From the NCBI RefSeq assembly GCF_048282545.1, contig NZ_CP182485.1, positions 2,418,001 to 2,482,000 on the forward strand: a stretch of 64,000 bases of DNA, in the 5' to 3' direction. Source of the stretch: Opacimonas immobilis (GTDB lineage: Bacteria; Pseudomonadota; Gammaproteobacteria; Enterobacterales; Alteromonadaceae). Numbering within the stretch: position 1 is the first letter of the stretch; every line of letters begins with the position of its first letter. Of the stretch, positions 8,731 to 17,602 are shown piece by piece. A program made the translations under genes and the position numbers. Below the pieces are notes generated by a model. It was not told the origin of the DNA, searched no databases, and saw only the letters and a list, made by a program, of their open reading frames with translations.

Positions 8731-10325
8731 TACTTATCCTCTGAATAGATGTTTTTTAATATAAAATACAAAGGGATGAGTCCTGCCAACACAATACTCA
8801 CAGCAGGCAGTGCGGCGGCCATTAAACGCTCATCAGACGCATATTCAAAGGCTTTTACCGCAAACGTATTAAAATTAAAAGGACGCAAAATCAACGTTGC
8901 TGGAAGTTCTTTAAGTACATCAACAAACACGAGTACAAATGCACTCAACAAGGCTGGGCGCAAAATCGGAAGATGTACTTTCAAAAACAACACCCAACGC
9001 GACTGTCCGAGTACCATCACCGCATCATCATAACTCGGCGTTGTCGCTATCAGTGCATTGCCTATGTTCTGTTTTGCAATATTCATAAAGCGTACACAAT
9101 ACGCTAATACCAATGCAAAAATTGTCCCAGAAAAAATCAAACCTATGTATTCATTGAACCAACTATACCACAGCGCATTAATTTGTATGTCCAGCCAGCC
9201 CAAAGGTATCATCACCCCAACTGCAATTACCACACCGGGAATGGCATAACCAAGTGCTGTAATCTGAGAAACATAGCGAAAGATGCTGCGCGGATAAAAT
9301 CGTTCAGTATACGCAAATAACAATGCCACAATAATAATAACTGCTCCAGAGATAGCCCCTAAACTCAAGGTTTGCCATAGCAAGGTTCGGTATTCGTTCC
9401 AATCGGTTTGCGGAATGAAAGCGCTCGCCCAAATCAGTAGTTGAGCAACGGGAATTAAGAAGCCCAAAGCGATTACGCTTGTCAAATAAAAAGTAACACC
9501 TGATTTTTGTATCTTTGACACTGAACTCAGTGGTTGTCTTTGCGTTTGCTTGTTTTGATAATATTGTGACTTACGCCGTTGGAACTGTTCGAGCATTAAT
9601 ACCAACAATACTAACGTCGCTAAAATAGAGGCGAGTTGACTCGCAAAGCTAGCCTCGCCCATCCCAAACCAAATCCGAAAAATACCTGTAGTCAATGTGC
9701 TGACGCCAAAATACGCTACGGTTCCATAATCAGCTAATGCTTCCATCATTGCCAGTGCAACGCCGGCGAAAATTGCTGGCCGAGATAATGGCAAAGCGAT
9801 CTTTACCATATATTGCCAAGAAGTTAATCCCAAGCTTTGACTGGTTTCTGTATAAGTGCTGGCATGTCGACGAAACGCGTTGTAGGTTAGGATATAAACA
9901 TATGGAAACAGCACTAATGAAAGCATCAATATCGCACCAACTAAGGAGCGAATATCACCAATCTGGCCAATCCAATAAGCAATAGGGTTTGCCTCCGCAG
10001 GGTCGAGCATACCAGTGTATGTATAAGCAATGATATATGCAGGCATGGCTAGAGGTAAAAGCAAGCCAATTTGGATCCAGCGTCTGGCGTAGCAATGACT
10101 ATGTACCATGCACCAAGCGCATGACACACCTAAACAAAAAGTTCCAATGCCAACCCCTAACACCAATATCATAGTGTTGAATAGGTACTCATTCAGGTTG
10201 GTAGCAAACAGATGTTGCCAATGTTCTAAATGAGAATCGGTCCATGACAGATACACAAAAACAATTGGGAAAATAAGTAAAAGGCCAAGTGCGAAACTTA
10301 GCCTTTTTAGAAAATGGGTGAACAC
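8730..10325 (-). CDS. fbpB: Ferric iron ABC transporter, fused permease FbpB
   Basis: Inner-membrane permease of the Fe(III) importer. At 531 residues it contains two consecutive BPD-transporter permease domains, roughly 12 hydrophobic helices in total. EAA-like coupling motifs appear in each half: SLGLTSWQYMVKIALPLSRP in the first and VLGQSRWVLFLKVHLPILRP in the second. Fused permeases are normal for the FbpB/SfuB family. It lies 17 bases after fbpA. Confidence 0.92.
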   Translation of the reverse strand: MFTHFLKRLSFALGLLLIFPIVFVYLSWTDSHLEHWQHLFATNLNEYLFNTMILVLGVGIGTFCLGVSCAWCMVHSHCYARRWIQIGLLLPLAMPAYIIAYTYTGMLDPAEANPIAYWIGQIGDIRSLVGAILMLSLVLFPYVYILTYNAFRRHASTYTETSQSLGLTSWQYMVKIALPLSRPAIFAGVALAMMEALADYGTVAYFGVSTLTTGIFRIWFGMGEASFASQLASILATLVLLVLMLEQFQRRKSQYYQNKQTQRQPLSSVSKIQKSGVTFYLTSVIALGFLIPVAQLLIWASAFIPQTDWNEYRTLLWQTLSLGAISGAVIIIVALLFAYTERFYPRSIFRYVSQITALGYAIPGVVIAVGVMIPLGWLDIQINALWYSWFNEYIGLIFSGTIFALVLAYCVRFMNIAKQNIGNALIATTPSYDDAVMVLGQSRWVLFLKVHLPILRPALLSAFVLVFVDVLKELPATLILRPFNFNTFAVKAFEYASDERLMAAALPAVSIVLAGLIPLYFILKNIYSEDK

Positions 10326-10342
10326 CGAGTAACCCTAAATAA

Positions 10343-11350
10343 TTATAACCAGCCAGCTTTGTCCATTATTTTAAGGGCTTTGGGGTTCAAATGTCCAACT
10401 TGCTCTAAATCAACTGATTCAGCCTTGAACTCTCCCATTTCCTTAAGTGTTTTAGACCATTCAATACCAGGGACAACCGGATATTCTTGATTGACTTCAC
10501 TATACCACTTTTGACTTGAAGGGCGCAGCATAAATGCAATCAAACGCTGCGCTTCAGTGATATTTTTAGCGTACTTTGCTATTGCGACACCACTGATATT
10601 GATATGAGTACCGCGATCATCTTGATTTGGCCAAACCACCTGTACTTTTTGTGCTGCTTTGGCTGAGTCTCCTTCAGAGTTGAGCATCGCTGCAAGATAA
10701 TAAGTATTGATGATGGCAATGTCACAAATACCTGCAGCAACTGCTTGTATTTGATCGCGGTCACCGCCTTTAGGAGTGCGAGCAAAATTTGCGACTAATC
10801 CTTTGGCCCACTCTAACGTCTTTTCTTCACCTTGCTGTATGAGCATCGCTGCGACTAATGACTGATTGTATACATTATTAGACGAACGAACACAAATTCG
10901 CCCCTTGTACTCTGCTTTCGTGAGATCTTCATAGGTAAGAATAGCGTCTGCAGCAACCTTTTCAGGATTCACAATGATTGGACGAGTACGCTTCGTGAGT
11001 GCAACCCAATGACCATTCGGATCGTGAATGTATAAATTGGATAAATTGGAAAGCTCTATTGGTTGCGTTAAACCAAATGATTTGGCTCTGACTAATCGTC
11101 CTACATCCGTGGTCAATAGTAGGTCAGCAGGAGACAGCATTTTTTCACTGCGCATCCTAGTGATTAAACCGTCGGCTTTCCCTGTGATCAGGTTTACCTT
11201 AATTCCTGTCTCTTGACTAAATTCATTCAAAAGAGGTTTGATTAACGCTTCTTTGCGGGCAGAATAAATGTTGAGTTCAGCAGCCATTAGAGGCATAGAC
11301 AGAGAGCTAACTAATACTGTAATGGTAGTAAAAAGACGAACAAAAGACAT
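10343..11350 (-). CDS. fbpA: Ferric iron-binding periplasmic protein FbpA
   Basis: Periplasmic solute-binding protein that captures Fe(III). It has a signal peptide (MSFVRLFTTITVLVSSLSMP, cleavage after LMA) and a mature part starting AELNIYSARKEALIKPLL, typical of the ferric-binding cluster. The tandem tyrosines that ligate iron are visible in AIINTYYLAAM. Length 335 is normal. AGGA seven bases before the ATG is the ribosome-binding site. The gene heads the fbpABC operon behind a Fur-overlapped promoter. Confidence 0.94.
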   Translation of the reverse strand: MSFVRLFTTITVLVSSLSMPLMAAELNIYSARKEALIKPLLNEFSQETGIKVNLITGKADGLITRMRSEKMLSPADLLLTTDVGRLVRAKSFGLTQPIELSNLSNLYIHDPNGHWVALTKRTRPIIVNPEKVAADAILTYEDLTKAEYKGRICVRSSNNVYNQSLVAAMLIQQGEEKTLEWAKGLVANFARTPKGGDRDQIQAVAAGICDIAIINTYYLAAMLNSEGDSAKAAQKVQVVWPNQDDRGTHINISGVAIAKYAKNITEAQRLIAFMLRPSSQKWYSEVNQEYPVVPGIEWSKTLKEMGEFKAESVDLEQVGHLNPKALKIMDKAGWL

Positions 11351-11381
11351 TACACAATCCTGATGAAATGAAAGTTGTACG

Positions 11382-11410
11382 AGTCTATCCTAGTTGCGAA
11401 TGATTATCAA
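11382..11410 (-). promoter_or_regulatory. Promoter of the fbpABC operon
   Basis: On the minus strand TTGATA (11405-11410), a 17-base spacer and TAGACT (11382-11387) place the start near 11375, about 25 bases ahead of the fbpA ATG. The -35 lies inside the Fur box, so Fur binding should block polymerase. Confidence 0.65.
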
Positions 11411-11414
11411 TAAC
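11396..11414. promoter_or_regulatory. Fur box upstream of fbpABC
   Basis: On the minus strand GTTATTGATAATCATTCGC matches the 19-base Fur consensus (GATAATGATAATCATTATC) at 15 positions, including the whole central TGATAATCATT. It covers the -35 element of fbpA. This implies Fe(II)-Fur repression of the importer. Confidence 0.85.
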
Positions 11415-11617
11415 AATTTAAGCGACTACATACCTTAGCAGAACTGTCGTGATGGCGCACCTGGAGACAGTCAACCCAAACCGTTACTTTTGTTTCATCC
11501 AATTGAATATCCATAGCCCAAAACTACACTCTTTGTTTGCCAAACAAATATCGACAGTGATACACAAATTGTGAGGTCTAGTTTACAATAACACGACAAA
11601 AATTAATGGAACACTTT

Positions 11618-11932
11618 ATGAGCGATAACCTTGTATACAGTACTGCAACCGGCAAAATAACGCCCCAAAAAGTTACACCAGAATTTACCGGTGATGGCAT
11701 TATTCGCATTACTAGAGAAACTAAAGGCCGCAAAGGCAAAGGTATGACGGTAGTGACTGGCATTAACCCTCTCACTCATGATTTAAAAACCCACTGTAAA
11801 AAATTAAAACAATTGTGTGGTTGCGGCGGTGCGGTAAAAAAGCAGAACATTGAAATTCAAGGTGATGTCCGCAGCCAAGCCAAACAATACTTTGAAGCAC
11901 TTGGTCTGACTGTGAAACTTGCAGGAGGGTAA
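11618..11932 (+). CDS. yciH: SUI1-family translation factor YciH
   Basis: Homologue of eukaryotic initiation factor eIF1 (SUI1), which in bacteria influences initiation fidelity on non-canonical starts. The 104-residue product MSDNLVYSTATGKITPQKV has the YciH pattern, with GRKGKGMTVVTGI, LCGCGGAVKKQNIEIQGD and C-terminal VKLAGG. An ATG four codons earlier (11606) is in frame, but GGA at 11608-11610 is well spaced for the ATG at 11618, so the shorter form is chosen. It is a single-gene unit. Confidence 0.92.
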   Translation: MSDNLVYSTATGKITPQKVTPEFTGDGIIRITRETKGRKGKGMTVVTGINPLTHDLKTHCKKLKQLCGCGGAVKKQNIEIQGDVRSQAKQYFEALGLTVKLAGG

Positions 11933-12044
11933 GTACAAGCTCGCCACTATATCGCTGCAGATATCATATCTCGCATGCTAGTTGCTTTACTGTCCGAATA
12001 ACGCCCCCTGCGCTCAGACTAATTTGTGGTAGACCAAATCCGCA

Positions 12045-12073
12045 TTGACTTTTGGCATTAGGTTTCATACAGT
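12045..12073 (+). promoter_or_regulatory. Probable pheA promoter
   Basis: TTGACT (12045-12050), 17-base spacer, TACAGT (12068-12073). The start near 12080 leaves a leader of about 27 bases, too short for a pheL-type leader peptide and attenuator. Confidence 0.55.
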
Positions 12074-12106
12074 GCTGTGCATTGTTGAAAGACCACTTAT
12101 AAGCAC

Positions 12107-13291
12107 ATGTCACAAAACACGCCATTAGCCGATTTACGCGATGCTATCAGTGCATTAGATAACGAACTTCTTGCTCTACTAGCCAAACGCCAGGGTTTTA
12201 CTAACCAGGTTGCACAAACTAAAATTGCACATAACATCCCTGTGCGCGACCCTGTGCGCGAGGAGCAGTTGTTGATCAAGTTAATTCAAGCTGGACAACA
12301 ACACGGTCTTGACCCGCACTATATAACTAAACTTTTTCATGTCATTATTGAAGACAGTGTATTGAATCAACAAGCGCTGCTATCTGCCAAAGCCAACCCT
12401 GAACTGTCTGCACCTTTACAGCGTGTAGCATTTTTGGGAGACAAGGGAAGTTACAGCTATCTCGCTACGCAAAAGTACTTTTCTCGTCGAGCGGGTGAAT
12501 TACTCGAAATAGGCTGTGATAGCTTTGCAGAAATCATCCAAAAAGTCGAAACCAATCAAGCTGACTATGCTGTTTTGCCAATTGAGAATACCTCATCGGG
12601 TAGTATCAATGAAGTATATGACCAACTCCAACACACTCGGTTGCATATAGTGGGTGAATTGACTCACCCTATCCGACACTGCCTATTGATCCCTTGCGCC
12701 ACCAAACTAAGTGATATCAAAACACTTTATGCTCATCCGCAGGTGTTTGCACAATGTTCACACTTTTTAGCTAATTTGAATGATATTGAGGTGATCCCGG
12801 CAGATTCAACTTCCGCGGCGATGCTCAAAGTTGCTGAATTAAACGATCCGCATATTGCCGCAATAGGCAGTGAAGCTGGCGGTAAACTCTACGGGCTAAG
12901 TACTTTAGAATCAAATTTAGCCAACCAAAAAGAAAACCACTCTCGCTTCATAGTAGTCGCGCAAAACCCAGTTTCTGTGCCTTTGCAAATTCCTGCTAAA
13001 ACTACGTTAGTCATGGCAACCACCCAAACGCCTGGCGCTTTGGTTGATGCTTTGATGGTTTTGAAAGAAAACTCCGTCAATATGACTAAATTGGAATCTC
13101 GTCCAATCAATGGTAATCCGTGGGAAGAAATGTTTTATTTAGACATCGAGGGGAATTTAGAAGATGGCAAGATGCAACAAGCGATTGAGCAGTTAAGAGC
13201 CTGCACTCGTTATTGCAAGGTTTTAGGCTGTTACCCTTCAGAAGAAATACGCCCCACAGCAGTGTCCGCTGTAGAGGCGCTCTCGATTTAA
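12107..13291 (+). CDS. pheA: Bifunctional chorismate mutase / prephenate dehydratase (P-protein)
   Basis: Converts chorismate to prephenate and then phenylpyruvate for phenylalanine synthesis. The 394-residue protein has an AroQ chorismate mutase domain (1-95, with LRDAISALDNELLALLAKR) and a prephenate dehydratase domain (about 105-285, with FLGDKGSYSYLA and IENTSSGSINEVYD). A C-terminal ACT domain follows (about 300-380), carrying the Phe-binding GALVDAL and ESRP motifs, so feedback inhibition by Phe is expected. It is convergent with tyrA. Confidence 0.97.
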   Translation: MSQNTPLADLRDAISALDNELLALLAKRQGFTNQVAQTKIAHNIPVRDPVREEQLLIKLIQAGQQHGLDPHYITKLFHVIIEDSVLNQQALLSAKANPELSAPLQRVAFLGDKGSYSYLATQKYFSRRAGELLEIGCDSFAEIIQKVETNQADYAVLPIENTSSGSINEVYDQLQHTRLHIVGELTHPIRHCLLIPCATKLSDIKTLYAHPQVFAQCSHFLANLNDIEVIPADSTSAAMLKVAELNDPHIAAIGSEAGGKLYGLSTLESNLANQKENHSRFIVVAQNPVSVPLQIPAKTTLVMATTQTPGALVDALMVLKENSVNMTKLESRPINGNPWEEMFYLDIEGNLEDGKMQQAIEQLRACTRYCKVLGCYPSEEIRPTAVSAVEALSI

Positions 13292-13303
13292 GTTTTGCTG
13301 AAT

Positions 13304-13336
13304 GGCAGGTCGTTTTAAATTCTTAAACGGCCTACC
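13304..13336. terminator. Hairpin between convergent pheA and tyrA
   Basis: A 12-pair stem (13304-13315 with 13325-13336, one mismatch and one G-U) around a 9-base loop. There is no T tract on either side, so it may terminate weakly or just block readthrough in both directions. Confidence 0.45.
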
Positions 13337-13420
13337 AATGCTGGACCACGATTCGCAATGCGCCCAAGCTCTGACACCGCTGTAACTTGCTCGATCCGCT
13401 TCAATCGCAGCATAGGAAAG

Positions 13421-14557
13421 TTATTTGCGCAACATCCTGTCGTCATCCGCCTTGAGTAGCAATTGTTTACTATCCACTAGGCAGGTCTGGGCATATTCAC
13501 CAAACCATGTACTAATTTCAGAAAATTGCTTGATAAATCCAGCTTTATCATTGGCTTCAAACAACTGAATCGCTGCACCAAATCGCTCATGAAAGCGCTG
13601 CAATAAGGATAAGTTATCAGTTTTATCAAAGATGATATCGGCGTATAAATTTGGATCTTGAGCGAATAATCTTCCGACCATAGCAAGCTCAAGGCGGTAA
13701 ATTGGCGAGCTTAATGCGATCAATTCTTGCAAATTTGGATCTTCTGCACGCAGATGAGCACCATAGACAAATGTACTAAAATGACGCATAACTTGAATGT
13801 AGGCCATGGCTTCATCATGTGAATGACTTGAGGTATAGTGCAGTTGTGCTCCCCAAGTGACCATCTGGTCAATCAACCATTGATATTGCTCAGCAAATCG
13901 ACCTTCACAAACAATCACAACTTGTTTGACCATACCGGGCGCATCTGGACCAAACATGGGATGTAAACCCACTACTGGACCAGAGTGAACATCCAACATA
14001 GCTTGCAATGGCTGAGCTTTGGTACTTGTGACATCCGCCAAAATACAGTTTTTGGGCAGATAGTTGAGGCTTTGGATCACTTGTTGCGTTTGATTAATAG
14101 GAACAGAGACCACACACAAAGAGACGTCAGCTAATAAGGATTGTGCTTGTGGCCATTCTTTTTTATCAATGACAATCACTTCATAGTGACTGCGCTCAAA
14201 TAAACTCACAAATAACCGTCCCAAAGCTCCTCGCCCACCAAGCACCGCGATTTTAGTGCCTGGAGTGGTTGCACAGCGATACTGAGCGTTTTGGGTAAGA
14301 TAAGATTCACGCATCATTCGCCTGAGAAGGTCTTCAACTAGGTCAGGTGATACCCCTTTGTTGTTAGCTTGTTCACGCCGAGAAGCAATTAACTCAGCCT
14401 CACGTTCCGGAACATACGTTGGCATCCCAGTTTTGGCCTTGATTTGTCCAACTTGCGTGGTAACAGCTGCCCGTTTAGCAAGCAATTCAACGAGCTGGCT
14501 ATCCAACTCGTCAATTTGATTACGTAAATCCAATAACGCCTGAGCGTGATCCGTCAT
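13421..14557 (-). CDS. tyrA: Bifunctional chorismate mutase / prephenate dehydrogenase (T-protein)
   Basis: Makes 4-hydroxyphenylpyruvate for tyrosine synthesis. The 378-residue protein has an AroQ mutase domain (1-90, LLDLRNQIDELDSQLVELLA) followed by an NAD-binding prephenate dehydrogenase domain with GGRGALGRLFVSLFERSHYE and the substrate segment VVGLHPMFGPDAPG. It is six bases downstream of a DAHP synthase gene, the same aroF-tyrA operon arrangement as in enterobacteria. Confidence 0.97.
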   Translation of the reverse strand: MTDHAQALLDLRNQIDELDSQLVELLAKRAAVTTQVGQIKAKTGMPTYVPEREAELIASRREQANNKGVSPDLVEDLLRRMMRESYLTQNAQYRCATTPGTKIAVLGGRGALGRLFVSLFERSHYEVIVIDKKEWPQAQSLLADVSLCVVSVPINQTQQVIQSLNYLPKNCILADVTSTKAQPLQAMLDVHSGPVVGLHPMFGPDAPGMVKQVVIVCEGRFAEQYQWLIDQMVTWGAQLHYTSSHSHDEAMAYIQVMRHFSTFVYGAHLRAEDPNLQELIALSSPIYRLELAMVGRLFAQDPNLYADIIFDKTDNLSLLQRFHERFGAAIQLFEANDKAGFIKQFSEISTWFGEYAQTCLVDSKQLLLKADDDRMLRK

Positions 14558-14563
14558 ATTGAT

Positions 14564-15655
14564 TTAGCTCGCTTGTTGACGTTTATTTTGACGTAACGGC
14601 AAGACAGTAATCAATTTTTCTCGTGCTTGTTGGATAAGTTTTGATGTCTCATCCCAATTAATACAACCATCGGTGATCGACACGCCATATTCTAATTCAT
14701 CACGTGATTTGCCATTTGAACTCTGATTTCCAGCATTCAAATGAGATTCGAGCATGATGCCTATGATGGAGTGATTACCTTCTAAAATTTGATTGAATAC
14801 GTTCTGTGCAACCAGTGGTTGACGTCTATAATCTTTTGCCGAATTTGCGTGAGAACAATCAACCACTAAGCTTGATGAAAGCCCAGCTTTGCTAAGTTGT
14901 TCTTCACAATCTGCGACACAAACTGAATCGTAATTTGGTGTTTTACCACCACGCAAAATCACGTGACCATCAGGATTACCGGCGGTCTTAATAATGCTTA
15001 CTTGACCTTTTTTGTTGATCCCCATGAAATTATGGCTAGATGCAGATGATTTCATCGCATTGATGGCAATATCTAATGAGCCGTCTGTGCCATTTTTAAA
15101 ACCAACTGGCATCGAAAGGCCTGAGGCCATCTCACGGTGAGTTTGTGATTCAGAGGTACGAGCTCCAATTGCTGCCCATGAAAATAACTCACCCAAATAT
15201 TGTGGCGAAATTGGATCCAAAGCTTCAGTTGCGACGGGTAATTCTAACTCAGCTAACCAAATCAATAATTCACGAGCTTTGGTCAATCCAGTTTCAATAT
15301 CAAAACTGTCATCGATATTGGGATCATTAATCAACCCTTTCCAGCCGGTGGTCGTTCTTGGTTTTTCAAAGTAAACTCGCATGACAATATAAAGCGTATC
15401 TTTACAAGATTCATGGAGCTCTTTCAAACGCAGCGCGTATTCTTTAGCCGCTTCGATATCGTGAATCGAACAAGGTCCGCAGACTACCAATAAGCGGTGG
15501 TCTTCGCCGTGAATAATATCTGAAATAATTTTACGCGAAGCTTTGATTTCAGCAAGAGCCTTATCGCTTACAGGTAACTTTTGAGCTAACTGGTCAGGTG
15601 TGATTAAAACGTGTTCGGACGCGATATGTAAGTTATCGGTAACTTGGTTTGGCAT
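14564..15655 (-). CDS. aroF: 3-deoxy-7-phosphoheptulonate synthase (DAHP synthase, class I)
   Basis: First step of the shikimate pathway, condensing phosphoenolpyruvate and erythrose 4-phosphate. The 363-residue product has the class I core: LLVVCGPCSIHD, VMRVYFEKPRTTTGWKGLIN, ATEALDPISPQYLGELFSWA, GARTSESQTHREMASGLSMP and VDCSHANSAKD. It forms an operon with tyrA, so the Tyr-inhibited AroF isozyme is the likeliest name; the isozyme type is inferred from context. No convincing TyrR box was found in the 210-base upstream gap. Confidence 0.92.
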   Translation of the reverse strand: MPNQVTDNLHIASEHVLITPDQLAQKLPVSDKALAEIKASRKIISDIIHGEDHRLLVVCGPCSIHDIEAAKEYALRLKELHESCKDTLYIVMRVYFEKPRTTTGWKGLINDPNIDDSFDIETGLTKARELLIWLAELELPVATEALDPISPQYLGELFSWAAIGARTSESQTHREMASGLSMPVGFKNGTDGSLDIAINAMKSSASSHNFMGINKKGQVSIIKTAGNPDGHVILRGGKTPNYDSVCVADCEEQLSKAGLSSSLVVDCSHANSAKDYRRQPLVAQNVFNQILEGNHSIIGIMLESHLNAGNQSSNGKSRDELEYGVSITDGCINWDETSKLIQQAREKLITVLPLRQNKRQQAS

Positions 15656-15866
15656 GTGTGTGTTTTCTCTAAACTTGTGTGATTAAAAATACAAAGCCTG
15701 TGCTCTGTAATGACATACGAGGGCTAGTCTTAATTATTATTGTGTTGCTTGACGCTGTAAGGCACCCAACTGCACCAATAAATTTACAGTCTTGAGCTTG
15801 TACACCGCATAACTATTGACTTTTTACCAATTTTTGAATTGACATGCAATACGCAAAGGGTGGAAA

Positions 15867-17207
15867 TTATCGAGAAATATTGTATTTGCGCATCTTTTCA
15901 ACCAATGTTGTTCGACGCATGCCCAACTGAACGGCAGCCCGTGCAATAACCCAACCTTGTTGTTCAAGGGCTTGTTTGATCAAATTGATCTCTAATTCAG
16001 ATAGGTATTCTTTTAGATTAACGCCTTCAAGAGGCAAGGCTGCTTCTGTGATTTCTGACTGAGTCGTTGGGATTTCACCGCATTGATATTTTACTGGTAA
16101 ATCGAATACATCAATAACCTTATTTGGATACAAAATCGTCAAACGTTCAACTAAATTAGAAAGTTCTCTGACATTACCTGGCCATTGATACTCGCATAAG
16201 GACTGCAAGGCGGCTTGAGTAAATTTGACGCTTTCATTCCCACTCTCTCGCAAACGAGAAGTAAACTCTTGTAATAAAAGAGGGATATCTTTTTGTCGAT
16301 GACGCAATGCAGGGCTATCGATAGGGAAAACATTCAAACGATAATACAAATCTTCGCGAAAGCGTTCCTCATCAATCATCTTATCTAAGTTACGGTGAGT
16401 CGCTGTAACGATACGTACATCACACTTGATGGTTTTATTACCGCCAACTCGCTCAAAGCTTCGCTCTTGTAATACACGCAATAACTTGACTTGCATCTGC
16501 AATGGCATATCACCAATTTCATCCAGAAACAATGTACCACCTTCAGCGAGCTCAAAGCGCCCTTTACGAGCCACAATAGCACCTGTGAAAGCGCCTTTTT
16601 CATGACCGAATAACTCACTTTCTAATAATTCATCAGGAATCGCACCACAGTTGACTGGTACAAAAGGCATATCACGACGGGAGGACATATAATGTACATT
16701 GCGCGCAATGATCTCTTTGCCGGTACCTGACTCTCCTAGAATCAATACATTGGCCTCGGTCGGGGCCACTTGCTCAATCAACTTGCGAACACCTTGAATC
16801 TGCGGGCTTTCGCCAATAAGGGAACGAAATAAAGTCGTTTTGTTAGTGCGCCGACATTTTTGGGATTTGCTCCGTAAAAAACCTCGGCTTTTTTCAATCA
16901 TCTTAGTCAGCGCTGGATAGGTGACGGGCTCAACGAGCTCCCCAATAATATTGGGGACGACACATTCGTCATTTTGGGCAGCGTTCACCAAAATAAAAGG
17001 GATAAGTGGGAATTTCTTTGAAACGTCAAACGCGAGTGCACTGTCGGTGGCGTCAGTGACAACCCCCTCAATATCACGACTGCTTTGGAGTGCTTCAAGC
17101 GCTTTTCCATAGTCTACGGCTTGGTAGTTTTCACCAGTGAAACCAAAGATAGTGAGTAAATTTTGGCGACGACTGATGTCATCACTGATGATGATGAACT
17201 CTTTCAT
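15867..17207 (-). CDS. flrA: Sigma54-dependent transcriptional activator, FlrA/FleQ-like flagellar regulator
   Basis: Master activator of class II flagellar genes in polar-flagellated gammaproteobacteria. From MKEFIIISDDISRRQNLL (446 residues) it has a FleQ receiver-like domain without the usual phosphoacceptor (1-110). The AAA+ domain carries Walker A GESGTGKE, the sigma54-contacting GAFTGA loop and Walker B GGTLFLDEIGDM (about 135-370). A Fis-type helix-turn-helix is at the C-terminus (GWVIARAAVQLGMRRTTLVE). AAGGAAG precedes this ATG; an in-frame ATG at 17285 would add 26 unrelated residues. No flagellar genes lie nearby, so the specific name rests on domain similarity. Confidence 0.85.
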   Translation of the reverse strand: MKEFIIISDDISRRQNLLTIFGFTGENYQAVDYGKALEALQSSRDIEGVVTDATDSALAFDVSKKFPLIPFILVNAAQNDECVVPNIIGELVEPVTYPALTKMIEKSRGFLRSKSQKCRRTNKTTLFRSLIGESPQIQGVRKLIEQVAPTEANVLILGESGTGKEIIARNVHYMSSRRDMPFVPVNCGAIPDELLESELFGHEKGAFTGAIVARKGRFELAEGGTLFLDEIGDMPLQMQVKLLRVLQERSFERVGGNKTIKCDVRIVTATHRNLDKMIDEERFREDLYYRLNVFPIDSPALRHRQKDIPLLLQEFTSRLRESGNESVKFTQAALQSLCEYQWPGNVRELSNLVERLTILYPNKVIDVFDLPVKYQCGEIPTTQSEITEAALPLEGVNLKEYLSELEINLIKQALEQQGWVIARAAVQLGMRRTTLVEKMRKYNISR

Positions 17208-17379
17208 AGCTTCCTTGCTCTTATGTTCTGTCGGGTCAGCGCGATCAGATATTCTGCTGTTATGTTTGTTCGAATCTAAATACATAATGAAACCGCTGTT
17301 TGTGTGATGCAGATTGCAACGCCAAATTCAACAGCATGACTTTTCCGTGTCTTAGTATTTGGAACGACGTACTAGTGAC

Positions 17380-17407
17380 ACTATAGCAAAATTTTGACGC
17401 TGCTCAA
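17380..17407 (-). promoter_or_regulatory. Probable promoter of the flrA-like gene
   Basis: On the minus strand TTGAGC (17402-17407), 16-base spacer, TATAGT (17380-17385). Transcription from about 17373 gives an untranslated leader of about 165 bases before the chosen ATG, unusually long and possibly a site of post-transcriptional control. The rest of the 395-base gap to smrA shows only the smrA promoter. Confidence 0.5.
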
Positions 17408-17536
17408 TACAATTTACCTAAATATCAAAATTAAACTTATGTAGGAAATTTGCTATATCGTTGAACTCAAATTTGTGTTTTCGATTGTAAATTTGACAAC
17501 CAAATACCCAACTCGTGCGTAAACAATAAGCAAAGC

Positions 17537-17564
17537 TTGAAACTAGCGTTAAGACAGCTAATAT
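17537..17564 (+). promoter_or_regulatory. Probable smrA promoter
   Basis: TTGAAA (17537-17542), 16-base spacer, TAATAT (17559-17564). The smrA ATG at 17603 follows a strong GAGGAG ribosome-binding site. Confidence 0.4.
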
Positions 17565-17602
17565 TAGCGTTTATCGTTGCGCTACAAAAATGAGGAGGAT
17601 AC

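Noticed and set aside
13315..13413. A 32-codon minus-strand ORF seven bases after the tyrA stop (MLRLKRIEQVTAVSELGRIA...)
   Set aside because: No ribosome-binding site, and its 3' end is the pheA-tyrA hairpin. Could be a coupled small gene but evidence is too thin.
15656..15866. TyrR operator or attenuator upstream of the DAHP synthase
   Set aside because: Only a TGTAAA half-site without the matching TTTACA arm; no leader peptide or terminator/antiterminator pair seen.
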